In this document: piece by piece, positions 1-11,739 of the stretch
Layout: each line of letters starts with the position of its first letter
Position numbering within the stretch: the stretch's first letter is position 1
DNA from: Colletotrichum lupini
Lineage: Eukaryota; Ascomycota; Sordariomycetes; Glomerellales; Glomerellaceae
Length of the DNA stretch: 64,000 bases
Assembly (NCBI RefSeq): GCF_023278565.1
Contig: NC_064672.1
Coordinates: 2,170,001-2,234,000 of the forward strand
Direction: 5' to 3'
The notes under the pieces: generated by a model
Databases searched by the model: none
The model's input: the letters and a program-made list of their open reading frames with translations, nothing else
Told to the model about the DNA's origin: nothing
Position numbers and translations under genes: made by a program

Positions 1-36
1 GTTCGAACTAATTACCCTATAATAGGGATACCAACA
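1..36 (+). repeat. 3' end of a Copia LTR at the window edge
   Basis: These 36 bases are the reverse complement of the first 36 bases (12502-12537) of the LTR of the element at 12.5-19.5 kb, with one difference. They end in CCAACA, the terminal inverted repeat partner of TGTTGG. In the element's own sense this is the 3' terminus of an LTR in plus orientation, so a full element or a solo LTR lies just left of the window. The opposite target-site copy is outside the window. Confidence 0.85.
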
Positions 37-477
37 CGTCCTTCTCTTTAGTAACATTTCGAGTCAAGATCTCGTTATTTGTAACCAAAGCCACAGAGTC
101 GATAGCCCTTGTAAAGGAGTGCTGATGACTCTTGCATCTGCCCCCCAATCAGCATTAGCCCCTATTTCTGATCCCGCATTGCCAGTGATTGTTATCGTAC
201 GGGCCACGGTTGGTGCAAGCACCCGAAAACCCACCTCGATCCTGGTATAGAAGAGAATCAGCCACTTACGTTGCTTCAATAAGCGTTCAACAGAACAACC
301 AACAACTGTTTGCGCCGCCAAGCTGCGGGGTTCATTCTGAACAGCACAAACAATCATTTGAGGAATATAAAGCCGCTCGATCCCCCGTTCAGCGGCTTGA
401 GTATGCCCATTCAGCAGGCGAAAAGATAACCCCCAACATCCTCTCTTAATAGACTGGCCCAGACTATTGCTTCCGAC
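37..477. other. intergenic, between LTR end and methyltransferase
   Basis: Presumed promoter of the methyltransferase gene. Short open frames on both strands show no family resemblance. No further repeat was seen. Confidence 0.5.
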
Positions 478-2060
478 ATGGCTGAAACGGCATCGCACAC
501 AGCAAGCAGTCCAGCTGAGCCAGTCTCAGACCCCGCTGTGTCACCGGCACAAGGCGGAGTTTCAATCGCGGCAGCACCCTTGGAAGTAGATGATAAATCT
601 AGCGTCAGTTGCCTGCAAAAGTGTCCGAGAACAACGAGACGTTCGAACTTACTATTGCAAGACCACCGATGATGCATCTACTATCGACGACCGAATGTAA
701 AGATGCCAAATTCCCTACCCCGCTCCCGAATTACCGTCCAATAAGAGTGATTAGCTGACGAAGGACTCAATTTCTCCTAGCTCTTCATACACAGCCTCTT
801 TGACATCAAGTGTTGTAGACTACCCGGAAGAGTATGGTCGAACATATCATGCTTTCCGGGCAGGATGTAAGTGAGAAATCGAGGATCAAATGTAGCCCGT
901 CCAGCACAACTCACATAACATCCCGACATAAACAGCATACAACTTTCCAAACGATGAGGTACGAATGCCGCAAATCATACCACTATACGGCCTTTCTAAC
1001 ATTGATTGCATGTCAGAGAGAGATGGATCGTCTAGACTTGACGCATACCATGATTTTCAAGGCCATCGGCAACAAGTTCTTCCTCGCCCCCATCAAGGCT
1101 GAGGTGACGCACCGCATCCTCGATATAGGAACCGGTACCGGAATCTGTGGGTTGCTTATTGAGAAAGGCTCAATCTTGCATTCTCAGTTTTAACCATGGC
1201 TGTTGTCTATTAATAGGGGCCATCGAGATTGCCGACTTGTTTCCAAACGCCGAGGTACATATACATGAACCGTCAACCGCCAAGGCCAGAAAAGCTGACT
1301 TAGAGACTATGTTAGATCTTTGGGAACGATCTGAGCCCGATACAACCAGCTTGGTGAGGATTTTGGACACCAGACATAGGCTGTTAATAGCTAATTTAGA
1401 ACCAGGGTGCCGCCGAACGTCAGATTCGAGATTGACGATGTCGAAAGCGCTTGGGTTGTCAACGAGAAATACGACTTTATTTTCACGCGATACATGGCTG
1501 CTTCAATCGCAGATTGGCCGAAGCTGGTCCATAGAGTATATGAGTGGGTTTGAGACCTCCGATTGCCAGGGACTATTAGCCACAGAGTGGATCGCGTCCC
1601 GTTCCATAGCAAAGTTGAACTGACGTGGTCGTGTGCTAGAAACCTCGCGCCAAACGGCTGGGCTGAATTCCAAGACATGAGCGTTCTCTACGCGTGCGAT
1701 GACGGAACACTGACCGAGAAGCATGCAATCATGAAGTGGGACCGTCTTTTCATCGAGGCTTGCAAAATGCTGGGGCGCGAAGACTCCCCTGGCCCCAAAC
1801 TCGAGGGTTGGGTTCGTGAAGCTCCCTTCAAGAATGTGGTTCACCAGCACTTCAAGATTCCTCTGGGTCCATGGGCCAAGGACGCGCACAACAAGGATCT
1901 TGGAATGTGCAATCTTGCTCAAACTCTCGAGGGCCTCGATGCATTCACCTTGAAGCTGTTCATTGGGGTGCTTGGATGGACTAGGGATGAGGTGATGGTG
2001 CTGTTAGCCAAGGTTCGCCAAGAATTGAAGAGTGGTGCTTTCCACGCATACCTTAACTAG
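478..2060 (+). CDS. LaeA-like / UMTA-type SAM-dependent methyltransferase
   Basis: I read nine exons that join in frame into 344 residues: 478-603, 662-696, 781-866, 936-958, 1017-1146, 1217-1254, 1316-1353, 1406-1543 and 1640-2060. The product carries the fungal TAM/Methyltransf_23 landmarks in order: the SSYTASLTSS segment, YGRTYHAF, FPNDEREMDRLDLTH, FFLAPI, the SAM-binding DIGTGTGIW at about residues 126-134, FGNDLSPIQPAW, VPPNVRFEIDD and NGWAEFQD. Such proteins are class I methyltransferases related to the secondary-metabolism regulator LaeA; most have no known substrate. Each exon is short, so open frames alone make the locus look broken, but with introns of 50-86 bp removed I see no stop. 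The first intron (donor GTCAGT) is the least certain. No secondary-metabolite core enzyme is nearby. It is probably a stand-alone UMTA paralog and not LaeA itself. Confidence 0.85.
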
Positions 2061-2453
2061 TAAGCTGGATTTACCGGGAGAATTAATTACTTTACTGACG
2101 GAATATAAGCCACGTCGTTTACGGACAGAAGATTGAAGAGGAAGAGGAAGCAGCTGCGGAGGACTAAGCTGAAGCATGGTATTGTCGGCATGAGACACGC
2201 AGAAAAGGGGAATGGAGTGAGGTGGACTGCAACCGATATAATCAATAGGTTAAAGGTAGTGAATTCTCGTCTGATAGTAATTAGAAGACAAGTATAAAAG
2301 CTGAGAATCCATATGCGAGCCCGGTAAAAGAAATGCTGCTTCATTCAACCGACAATCAAAGAATTCAGGTTGCTCGCAACCCGCTAATACGCCAAACACC
2401 ATGTGAAAAAATGGACCGAAAAACACATGACCTCTACCATCACAAGCTCAACT
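2061..2453. other. convergent intergenic region
   Basis: Lies between the 3' ends of the methyltransferase and the chitinase. It should hold both 3' UTRs and terminators. I see no gene or repeat. Confidence 0.5.
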
Positions 2454-3919
<1,466 letters not shown>

Positions 3920-5622
3920 CTTGAAAGCGGTAGAAATTGATCCGTTAAATAATTTGCTAAAGGAGTGAATACGAGAATGTCTCTGCAAGTCAGGTACACG
4001 TCACTGGACATGAAGCGATCAACTGATCATATTATACTAATCGAGTCCGTCGATGTTAGACAAGACGCTATCTACAGTAGTCAGCCGTCAAGCAACAATG
4101 TCATTGTTCAAGTCCTGACGTCCAGTCGTCTGGGTGTGACTTGCAAACCCGGTCCATTCCCAGCGAAACGTTACGCGTCTTCAAATGAGGTCGTCAATTT
4201 TGACTAGGCTTGTAGACCCCTTAGATCCGTTTCTGCGATTCATTCTTGGTATGTCGGTCTGTGCATGTGCAAAAATTTGAGCGCGTCGTCTGTTTGTCAC
4301 GTTCAAGTGGTAGCAATGAAGTTGACGATGACCTGCGAGCCTGGCCGCTCAATGTACCATTAACACACCATAGTCTCTTGTACCCACCCAGAGTACTGGT
4401 TGCAAGTAACAGCTCGGAGATTCGCTGTGGAATTCTATGTGTCAAGGGAGCGCCAACACCAAAGGTGAGGATTTGGCGATGGTGCCCGGTGAGTGGCTGG
4501 GGGCGAGGTGAGGGGCCGGGGCTAATGCAGGTGGTAGCCGACTTTGCTCTGTTAGCACAATAAGAAAAGTCATTGAGATTGGCTGAGTTCTGATATTCTT
4601 CAGGACCTACCCTTGAATGGCCATGTGCCTACAATTTGGCGAATGTAGGGCGAATGACCGAGTCGGGGCCGAATGTGACCCTCCACTGCGTTGGTTTATC
4701 GCCCGTTTGGGACAGGCCCAATGTGAGCACATGCTTCCTTTCTAGCGAATCCCCTAAAAGCTATAGTCTTCTTATCGCGGTAAAGGAACTATAGGAGAGA
4801 CTTGTGACGTGTTTCTGCCAACTATCAATTCCATTGAGTGGGTGTTGTCTTTGATAACTCAAGCCAACTTGCACTGCCGAGACAACTGAACAAGACAGGC
4901 TGTCAAAAGAGAGACTGACCCGCAACAGAAACAGCCAAACTCGGTTCAGAGTTACCCCGGCCCAAGCACCACATCGAAAGAAATCCTACGGAACTCACCA
5001 TTCCCTTCAGGAAGGTGAAAATGTGATAAGGCGGCAGCGGCACATCACCCGCTCCGCCCTTTCGTCAAGAACGGCTACATCAGGGGCACCCTTATTGATA
5101 CTAACACCATCTGAGCAGCTGCCATCTGATGTCTTGCATATTGCAGAGTTGTATCGGCGGTTGACCCCGAGGTTTTCTATGCCATCTGCAATGCCCATGA
5201 GGCTCTCTCTAAGTGATATATGATCTGCAACGTTGCAAGTGGAAACCGAAGCAGCGGGTGCTCAAGATTAGGATCTACAAGGAGGAACGAACCACCACTC
5301 GACGCCAGGATGATACTCGGGATTTAGGCAACCAGCAACTACTACGACGTTGTGAATGTTGACTACGTCGCAAGTCGCTATCCGGCAATCAATTTGCCAC
5401 ATCTCGTGACTGCCTTAGTCATGGAAGGAAATCGGTTCGGTCCGCACGTTACTTTGGTTTGCAACTGACGTTGACCCCGGCCTTCGGCAGGATATATCGT
5501 CGAAGGATCAGAGTGAGGAGGCAGAAGCGCCATGAGTTTATTGTTTCAGCGATTGAATCCCCTGCTGCGAGGCACGGGCAAATTGATTGTTGCATTAGAT
5601 TTGTCTGGCAAACGCTACTCTC
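3920..5622. other. intergenic, 1.7 kb
   Basis: Upstream region of the chitinase and downstream region of the aspartyl-protease-like gene. Open frames are all under about 105 codons, overlap on both strands and resemble nothing. The stretch near 4490-4530 is G-rich on the plus strand. No gene is supported. Confidence 0.4.
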
Positions 5623-7446
5623 TCACTTGGCAGTTCCCACAGTTCCAGTAGCACGTTGCTCTGCAGCTGCATTTGTTACAGAAGGATCTCGAGTCACTGC
5701 AGCTGGCGGATGTTGAGGATGCAAGGCTTCTTGAGCCAGGTTACCAGCATTTTCATCGGCGGCCCCGACCTGTGTCTCGCCACCGGGTTCCACGTCGGCT
5801 TGCTTTTCAGCGAGCTCTTTCTGAGCCTTTCTAATACGACGGCCTCGTCTGATGGCCCAGATAGACAGACCCATGACCATAGTGCAGAAGACACCGACAC
5901 TGAGGCCGATGGCTAGGTTTGCCTCCAGCGGGAGATGTCCGGGGTAATAGCCATCGCCCAGGTAGGTTGTACCACCGTCATAGGATCCGCCTCCGGAGCC
6001 CGAACCCGAATCACCTGTTCGACATTGAGATGAGGTAGATGAGCACCAATCCGGCATGACGCTCGTTGACGCGGGGATCTGAGCTCCGTGGCTTGAGAAC
6101 GGAATCAGATCTTCCGTCTGCGTGCTGCTGAACTTTGTCTTCGCAAAGCCAATCTCTTCATTGATTAGGTCAAATACCATGTAGGAATGTTTGAGGAATG
6201 TGTTGCCCAAAGAGTATGGACAGGAAGCAGACGTGTATGTCGATGTGGAATTTTCCGACTGGACTCCAAACAGGCAGTACTCGGAGGCCGACTCGGTCTC
6301 CCAAGACCACCCCGAATGGGACCAAACATCTTGAGACACCACGAGGTCGGCAAGAGCTACATTCAACACAGGTCCCTCCGATCCGTACAGCTGCACAGCC
6401 AAGCGACCCGTGGTGGTGTTTTCCGTGCAAGGAATAATCGCGTAGCCGAGGTCATCATTCCAGGAAGCGCCAGCCAGAGCCCAAAGATCTAAGGCTATGT
6501 CGTCGGGTAGCACTGATAAAGCAGCATCTGGCGAGAGAAGCACTAGGTTCGAGGTGTCATATGCGTCGGTTTGTTGACGCAAAGATTCTCCGAGAGGCTG
6601 TAGGTCATCTGTATCTGACTTACTACCATTGAAGGACGTGATGAAGGTGTCAAATCGCCTGCTTGTTGACCATGACCCCGTTGTGCGCACTGAGAAACGA
6701 AGCAGGGGGCCCTCAAACTTTGATGTATCGATCGCACCCAGCAAAAGATTCCCAGACGTGGCGGATGAATCGTCCAGCCAGAGACTGTATGCGGGGGAGC
6801 TAATGAGACCATCTTGTACGAGGCGTTCAGGAACGGTAGGATAATTCGAGGTACTGCTCGGGCTCGCGGTAGATTGTGCACTTCCGGTGGTGTTGAAACC
6901 CAGGCCAAGGACACCGATCAATACATCTGCCGATTGAACATAGCCCATGACCATCTTGGATATCTGGCTGCCAGCCACGCCTAGTGTGTCGCTAATCCAT
7001 TCTCCCTTAGCTCGGCCGGCCGAGTACCTGGTGCTGAAGTCCTCGGTGCCGGGGTTGACGTAGGTGGATGACTCGTTGCTCTGGAATGCGCCGTATTTGC
7101 ACGAATATGAATCGAGGTAATAGGCGCTCCTGGTGGAAGAAGAATCGTAATAGTCGCTATAGTTGTAATAGTCGCAATACTTGGCGTTTGGGACCCAAGT
7201 ATGCTCAGCCTGCACAGAAACCCTCAAGGAAATATCTTGTGGCGGTGTACCAACAGTGGCGTTGACCAGATAATTCCAGTCCGTCACGTAAACATCCGTC
7301 GCAGAAACTGATCGACGGTCCGCCACGTCTTTGGTTTCGACATTGCTACTGGCCTTCGGCTGAGGTTGATGGGAGAACGGTAGATGAACTTGCGCTAGGG
7401 CAGTGGCAGCGCAGCCACTGAGCGCGAAAAGAGCGGACGTCCTCAT
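5623..7446 (-). CDS. membrane-anchored A1-family aspartyl protease-like protein without catalytic Asp residues
   Basis: One exon, 607 residues. It has a signal peptide (MRTSALFALSGCAATALAQ), a two-lobed pepsin-like ectodomain (NYLVNATVGTPPQ at the first lobe, SLGNTFLKHSYMVFDLINEEIGFA near its end), a Gly/Ser-rich linker, one transmembrane helix near residue 515-533 and a basic cytoplasmic tail of about 74 residues. The layout is that of fungal surface (yapsin or CtsD-like) proteases. However, the first active-site block, normally D-T-G ahead of WVP, reads SVQAEHTWVP, and the second, normally D-S/T-G ahead of LP, reads SPDAALSVLP. Both catalytic Asp positions are Ser. I infer a non-catalytic, cell-surface pseudoprotease, possibly a binding or sensing protein. 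The start was set at the ATG opening the signal peptide; the frame stays open 94 codons further upstream, which I take as chance. Confidence 0.88.
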   Translation of the reverse strand: MRTSALFALSGCAATALAQVHLPFSHQPQPKASSNVETKDVADRRSVSATDVYVTDWNYLVNATVGTPPQDISLRVSVQAEHTWVPNAKYCDYYNYSDYYDSSSTRSAYYLDSYSCKYGAFQSNESSTYVNPGTEDFSTRYSAGRAKGEWISDTLGVAGSQISKMVMGYVQSADVLIGVLGLGFNTTGSAQSTASPSSTSNYPTVPERLVQDGLISSPAYSLWLDDSSATSGNLLLGAIDTSKFEGPLLRFSVRTTGSWSTSRRFDTFITSFNGSKSDTDDLQPLGESLRQQTDAYDTSNLVLLSPDAALSVLPDDIALDLWALAGASWNDDLGYAIIPCTENTTTGRLAVQLYGSEGPVLNVALADLVVSQDVWSHSGWSWETESASEYCLFGVQSENSTSTYTSASCPYSLGNTFLKHSYMVFDLINEEIGFAKTKFSSTQTEDLIPFSSHGAQIPASTSVMPDWCSSTSSQCRTGDSGSGSGGGSYDGGTTYLGDGYYPGHLPLEANLAIGLSVGVFCTMVMGLSIWAIRRGRRIRKAQKELAEKQADVEPGGETQVGAADENAGNLAQEALHPQHPPAAVTRDPSVTNAAAEQRATGTVGTAK

Positions 7447-7821
7447 GACGATGAAGGACAGAAAACGAATGACGGCGATGAAAGGCACATGGTGGAAAAG
7501 AAGGGAAAAGGGAGACCAAAAGGCGAAGAGTGATAAAGGATCAAATTGTGAGCCGATGCGACGAGAATTTCCGGCTAATGCAAAGCCAAGCGGCACAGTA
7601 TCTTTCAAATAGGCAGCAGAGCAGTATCTCAACCAACACGAAGGAATACGATGCTGTAGACAGGGGTTTAGCGATATTACGAGGTGGAGTTGCACCGCTT
7701 GAATTGGGTTAGGTGATCTAGAATTCACGAACTAGCTCTAGCTAAAATTCAAGCTTCTTTCTCCAAGCCACCATCAATGGGCACCGGCGGTTGGTTCTCA
7801 GTTCTCCAAGGTTAGACTTTC
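7447..7821. other. short intergenic gap
   Basis: Sits between the 3' end of the FMN reductase gene and the start of the protease-like gene, both on the minus strand. It carries the presumed promoter of the latter. Nothing else is seen. Confidence 0.5.
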
Positions 7822-8451
7822 TCAAGGTTCCGTCTTCGCCTGAGCCGGCGCGTTGAGAAGCTCCTTTAACTCTCCGAAGGCTTTGAGTATGCTCTCCGAT
7901 TCTCCCTCCCACTTCTTCCGCGACTCTTCCCCGATCTCTCCGTGGCCCATGGCAGCCACCAGATCCGGTCCGGCTCCACCCGCAAAAGCAAGCGCCGGTC
8001 GCGTCGGCGCAACCCGGAGTTTCATGCCCTCCAGCGTCTTCTGCGCCTGCGCTGACGCCGAGTTGCCACCCATGATGCCATAGCTGACTACAGCAATGGG
8101 TTTGCCGATCCACTCGTTATACAAGTAGTCAATGGCATTCTTGGTGCCGCCAGGCAGGCCGTAGTTGTACTCTGGAACCACAATGATGTAGGCATCGTAC
8201 TTGGCGATTTCCCTGCTCCACGCTTTGCTGTGCTCGTGGGCGAAGTCACCTGCAGCTGGGACCTGAGCGGGAATGATCTGTTCATCGAAGACGGGAAGTC
8301 TGAAAGAAGAGACTTCTACAAGATTCAGATCGATGCCATTGGTGGTAGCATCTGTGGTAATGGTATCTTTCACCAGTTCCGCGACCTTAGTTCCAATGCG
8401 TGGAGTTCGAGTGCTCGTCGCGATAACGGCAACTTTCTTAGCGGCACTCAT
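7822..8451 (-). CDS. NADPH-dependent FMN reductase (flavodoxin-like quinone reductase)
   Basis: One exon, 209 residues, a normal length for the FMN_red family. The N-terminal strand (KKVAVIATSTRTPRIG) is the FMN-phosphate-binding start of the flavodoxin fold. PEYNYGLPGGTKNAIDYL at about 93-110 is the signature of this family, contacting the flavin ring and the dimer interface. Members reduce flavins, quinones or azo compounds with NAD(P)H in the cytosol and serve in redox defence. There is no signal peptide. The next gene on the same strand, at 5.6-7.4 kb, is unrelated. Confidence 0.92.
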   Translation of the reverse strand: MSAAKKVAVIATSTRTPRIGTKVAELVKDTITTDATTNGIDLNLVEVSSFRLPVFDEQIIPAQVPAAGDFAHEHSKAWSREIAKYDAYIIVVPEYNYGLPGGTKNAIDYLYNEWIGKPIAVVSYGIMGGNSASAQAQKTLEGMKLRVAPTRPALAFAGGAGPDLVAAMGHGEIGEESRKKWEGESESILKAFGELKELLNAPAQAKTEP

Positions 8452-9188
8452 ATCAGTGATAGATTGAAAGATTGGAGATCAGAATGTCTGCGATTTGACT
8501 GAATTTTGCAAAGGTTCGACAATGCCTGTGTCAGGTTGAAGTTTGATGGAGTGCAAGTACTCGAAAGTAAGAGTTGTTGCATGTTGGCTAAACAGCCTTT
8601 TATACCAAAGATGAACAGCCAACGCCATGTGCACCTCAATCGTGTTACTCGCTTCTGTCTCCAAGTCTTGCAGCTTCAGCTCTCACGCCGCTGATTCATA
8701 ATCAACTCAAGTAGTCCTGTTCCAGTCACGCCTGACCACGTCAGAGAGATAATCATTGTCTGTGTTCTCGACTTCTCAGAAGCACGCCAGACCCGCGCGC
8801 ATCGATCGCGAGAGGCGTCTTGAAGTCAGACAGATGCGCAGCCAAAGACTGCATGTACAGACTACCGCTCTCATAGCAGCCTATGAGAGGTGTCTCCTCG
8901 TATCAACCCTATGTGGCTTCTTTGGTGCTTACACCCGCGCGCAGATGTCTAAGTTCTTTCGTCCCAACTTGGGGAAAGGCGAAACGAGTCGCGCGGAGGT
9001 TAGTCATCCACACAGAGATACGTCAACGAATGAAAGAGTTTCCCCCGTACAATGTTTCGACGAACCACCTCCACAATCTCCAACAACTCGGTCGGTGCAT
9101 CGTGAGACTCAAATCAGCGGTGTGCCTTAGTCGTCCTGCGCTGACCCGCCAGCATCTGTGGACCACCAACCATGATCTGGTTAACCCT
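8452..9188. other. intergenic, 0.7 kb
   Basis: Presumed promoter of the FMN reductase, then unassigned sequence up to the tRNA. No supported coding frame. Confidence 0.4.
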
Positions 9189-9272
9189 GCCTCGGTGGCT
9201 CAGTGGTAAAGCGTCTCACTCGTACTGTTGTCCGTCATGAGAAGATCGGGCGTTCGATTCGCCCTCGAGGCA
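9189..9272 (+). tRNA. tRNA-Thr(CGU) with a 12-nt intron
   Basis: The cloverleaf folds by eye. The acceptor stem GCCTCGG pairs with TCGAGGC, with one G-U at the base. The T arm GGGCG-TTCGATT-CGCCC is perfect, the variable loop is AGATC and the D arm contains AGTGGT. The anticodon stem TCTCA/TGAGA encloses a loop reading CT-CGT-A, then 12 bases (CTGTTGTCCGTC), then A. An intron directly 3' of position 37 is the canonical place for nuclear tRNA introns. The spliced length is 72 nt plus the added CCA. Anticodon CGU reads ACG (Thr). The bases after the discriminator happen to be CCA. Confidence 0.9.
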
Positions 9273-9627
9273 CCATTGCTTTTGGCCTTTTTGTATCTCA
9301 GCCTCGAAGATGATCTGCTTCACACGGGAATAGAGAATATGTGCTCAAGATTGAGACAAGGCTCGACACTGAGAATATAAGGTATGGCTTTCGTGTGGTT
9401 GGGCTTGCCACTTTGTTTTCGGAACTGTTTTTACCAGGACTAATCTCATGCGGCTGAATAAGAGCTTGATATGTACATTGATTCACTGTTGCTATGGCGT
9501 TGACACGATAGACAGACAGATGGTTTCTTCTCGGCGCTTTGAAAGGCAGATCATGCAGATGCCGAATGGTCATAAGATCCGCTCCTGCACATAACTTTTT
9601 TTCTTTCTCAATTACATTGTACTGTAC
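9273..9627. other. intergenic gap
   Basis: Follows the tRNA; a T-rich run (CTTTTTTTCTTTCTC) lies at about 9594-9608. No gene is seen. Confidence 0.4.
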
Positions 9628-9990
9628 TTATTCATGCTGGACAGTACAACGATCCGGAGCAGCAGGAAACAGCGGCATCTCGGCCTGAATTAGGTGTGCA
9701 CTAGATACAAGTCAGCTATAAAGCCAAACCGCAGAGCTCTTCTGCAGCAAAAACGAACCTTTGACTTGCAGATCGCCCATGGATCAGCGTAATTGATTCT
9801 GCACTACAATAAGTGGAATGTTAACACCTAATCTTTCCAGTACCTGGAGATCATCCAGAATTCAATGACAAGTGAGCAATCTTACGTCTTCAAAATTGCA
9901 GTCTGAGGGAGGGCCAGTGCAAAATTGCGCAGAAACACCCTGGAAGATGACAGCGGCGGCAAGGAAGAGGGTTGTAGATTGGAAGTGCAT
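9628..9990 (-). CDS. putative small secreted protein (about 68 residues)
   Basis: Three short exons are proposed: 9886-9990, 9759-9803 and 9628-9684. Exon 1 encodes a clear signal peptide (MHFQSTTLFLAAAVIFQGVSA) followed by a Cys-containing stretch, and ends at a good GTAAGA donor. Exon 2 adds CRINYADPWAICKSK between a TGTAG acceptor and a GTTCGT donor. Exon 3 is read after ATTCAG. The predicted mature peptide is under 50 residues with five Cys. The last exon is uncertain: another frame of the same bases reads a Cys-rich tail (SCCSGSLYCPA), which a different splice choice could use. No family is recognised. It could be a candidate effector or antimicrobial-type peptide. Confidence 0.5.
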
Positions 9991-11739
9991 TATGAATCTG
10001 TACTCGGAAAGATGCTTGGTGCAGAAGATTGAGCTCGATAGCCAGGTGTCGAAATTTTGGTGATTGTGAAGTGTGATTGATGTGATTAATCAGGTAGTAT
10101 TGTCAATGTGGATGTTGTAGGACTATTTGTACTTATATCATCTACAATTGGCTCAAGCTCCGCAGTCCGTACAGAGTCAAGAGAGATCCACATTGTAAGA
10201 GAAAGTTTATGGAATGATGTCTCAAGGGAAGAAAAGCTGCAGTGTACGGATGCTGGACTTGTCGTAAATAGAGTAAAGGACGTGCCTGCGGAACCAAGCA
10301 GCAGCAATTCATGTGCGCACCAATGGCTACATCCTGTATCTACTATGTCGACTACATATACCTGGCGGATAGCTCCATTTCTTAGTTGCTACCGGGCTTC
10401 CATGCCGTGCAATTAAGTTCGCTATTGATAAACATGAGACGAGACCCGCCTATCTTGTAGTTGACTCTGACTCGCTCTCGGCTCAGATGATGGAGTTTGC
10501 AACGGAATGCCGGCTTCTTCATACATGGTTAAAGCATCTGTTGAGCTCCGGCCAACTTGAGCCCCGGGAGTTGAAACGGGATGTGGCATACTGAGGGGAG
10601 GCAATGACTCCTAAAGACATTGAGGCGGGTTCAGCTGCGAAGTCCGCCCGTATTTGTGAGTGATGTGGGGGCAGTCTTCTAAATCGTCCATGTTCCCAAG
10701 GCTCCGAGTAACTTGGAATCAATTCGACATGCGTTACCCAACATGTGGCTTCTAGGGAACCATACATGAGGTGCTTAAGTTGGGCTTCAATTGGTGAGAG
10801 TCAATGTATAGTAGTTTTGTCTATCCACGTAGATTAAATTGTGCCAAAAAGGCACTAGTCCATGAACGACAAGAGGAGGAGCACTGGCTGGGTATCTTCC
10901 GCGGTTTCAGAGTCTCGATCTCTACCTAGTTATGTTTAAATCCACTGCATCACATATCCTTTTCTCGATTAGCGTCGCAACAATTTGCAGTGCCTCTGCG
11001 ATTGTGCACTTGGTACAGTATGCAGTGCAGTTAAGTGTTGGGCTTGATTTTGTCTTGCCGCGGAAGCTCCCTATCTTAGCTCATCAACCGTTCAAGTTCA
11101 GAGTGCGTGCACTCACTGCGGTACTCCACCGCGCTGGGCGAACCGATGACATGATCTGACAGGGGCGTGCTGGGCCTCATCGCCGACAACCGCAACTGAA
11201 CGGGAGTCTTCTTGTCCATGGCACCACTCCTCGCTGAACACATGTCTAGACCCAAGACCAATGACGGACGGCGACCAGGACCCTTGCTAACTCAACTTCT
11301 CAATTCTCTCTTGTGACATTGTCAGCAATGAAGACCGTTGCGGTGTGGCTTGCAAGGGGGCTTGCCTTGGCCAGTCCAACTAGCACCAACCAAGGGCTGA
11401 GAAACCAGGGAAGATGACGTCACCGAATAGTCGCCCCTCGCCAAGAGCACGATGGCATCGAATGAGGTCAATGATTGAGATGGGTGATAGAGCCGTCAGC
11501 AAGAAGGAATCCTGCTTGTCAGGCCTCTCAGCTAAACAGGTTCTCCTGTCCATTGCAACATCAACCATTTACTTGGACAGTCGAGTTTCGAAAGATTGTC
11601 AGATATATCTGCAAAGCCGGCACCTCCATCGGCTGCATCCGATCCCGATTTCTGTGCATCAAATCACACAAGGATCATCCTCCACGAACCACTACTCTCT
11701 TTCACGTTAGACAGGGACCATTTCTGTACCTGCGGCACC
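9991..11739. other. intergenic, 1.7 kb
   Basis: No gene is supported. A 75-codon frame at 10932-11159 starts with a hydrophobic stretch but resembles nothing. The right end is the presumed promoter of the GH128 gene. Confidence 0.4.

Noticed and set aside
478..2060. Methyltransferase locus as a frameshifted pseudogene
   Set aside because: Removing introns with acceptable splice sites gives one continuous frame with all family blocks.
4480..4540. G-rich stretch as a G-quadruplex
   Set aside because: Only three runs of four or more G occur close together; not enough for a confident call.
9273..9275. CCA directly after the tRNA-Thr discriminator base
   Set aside because: Eukaryotic nuclear tRNA genes do not encode CCA; coincidence is the simplest reading.
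10932..11159. 75-codon frame with hydrophobic start
   Set aside because: A signal-like N-terminus alone is weak; no splice signals or Cys pattern follow.
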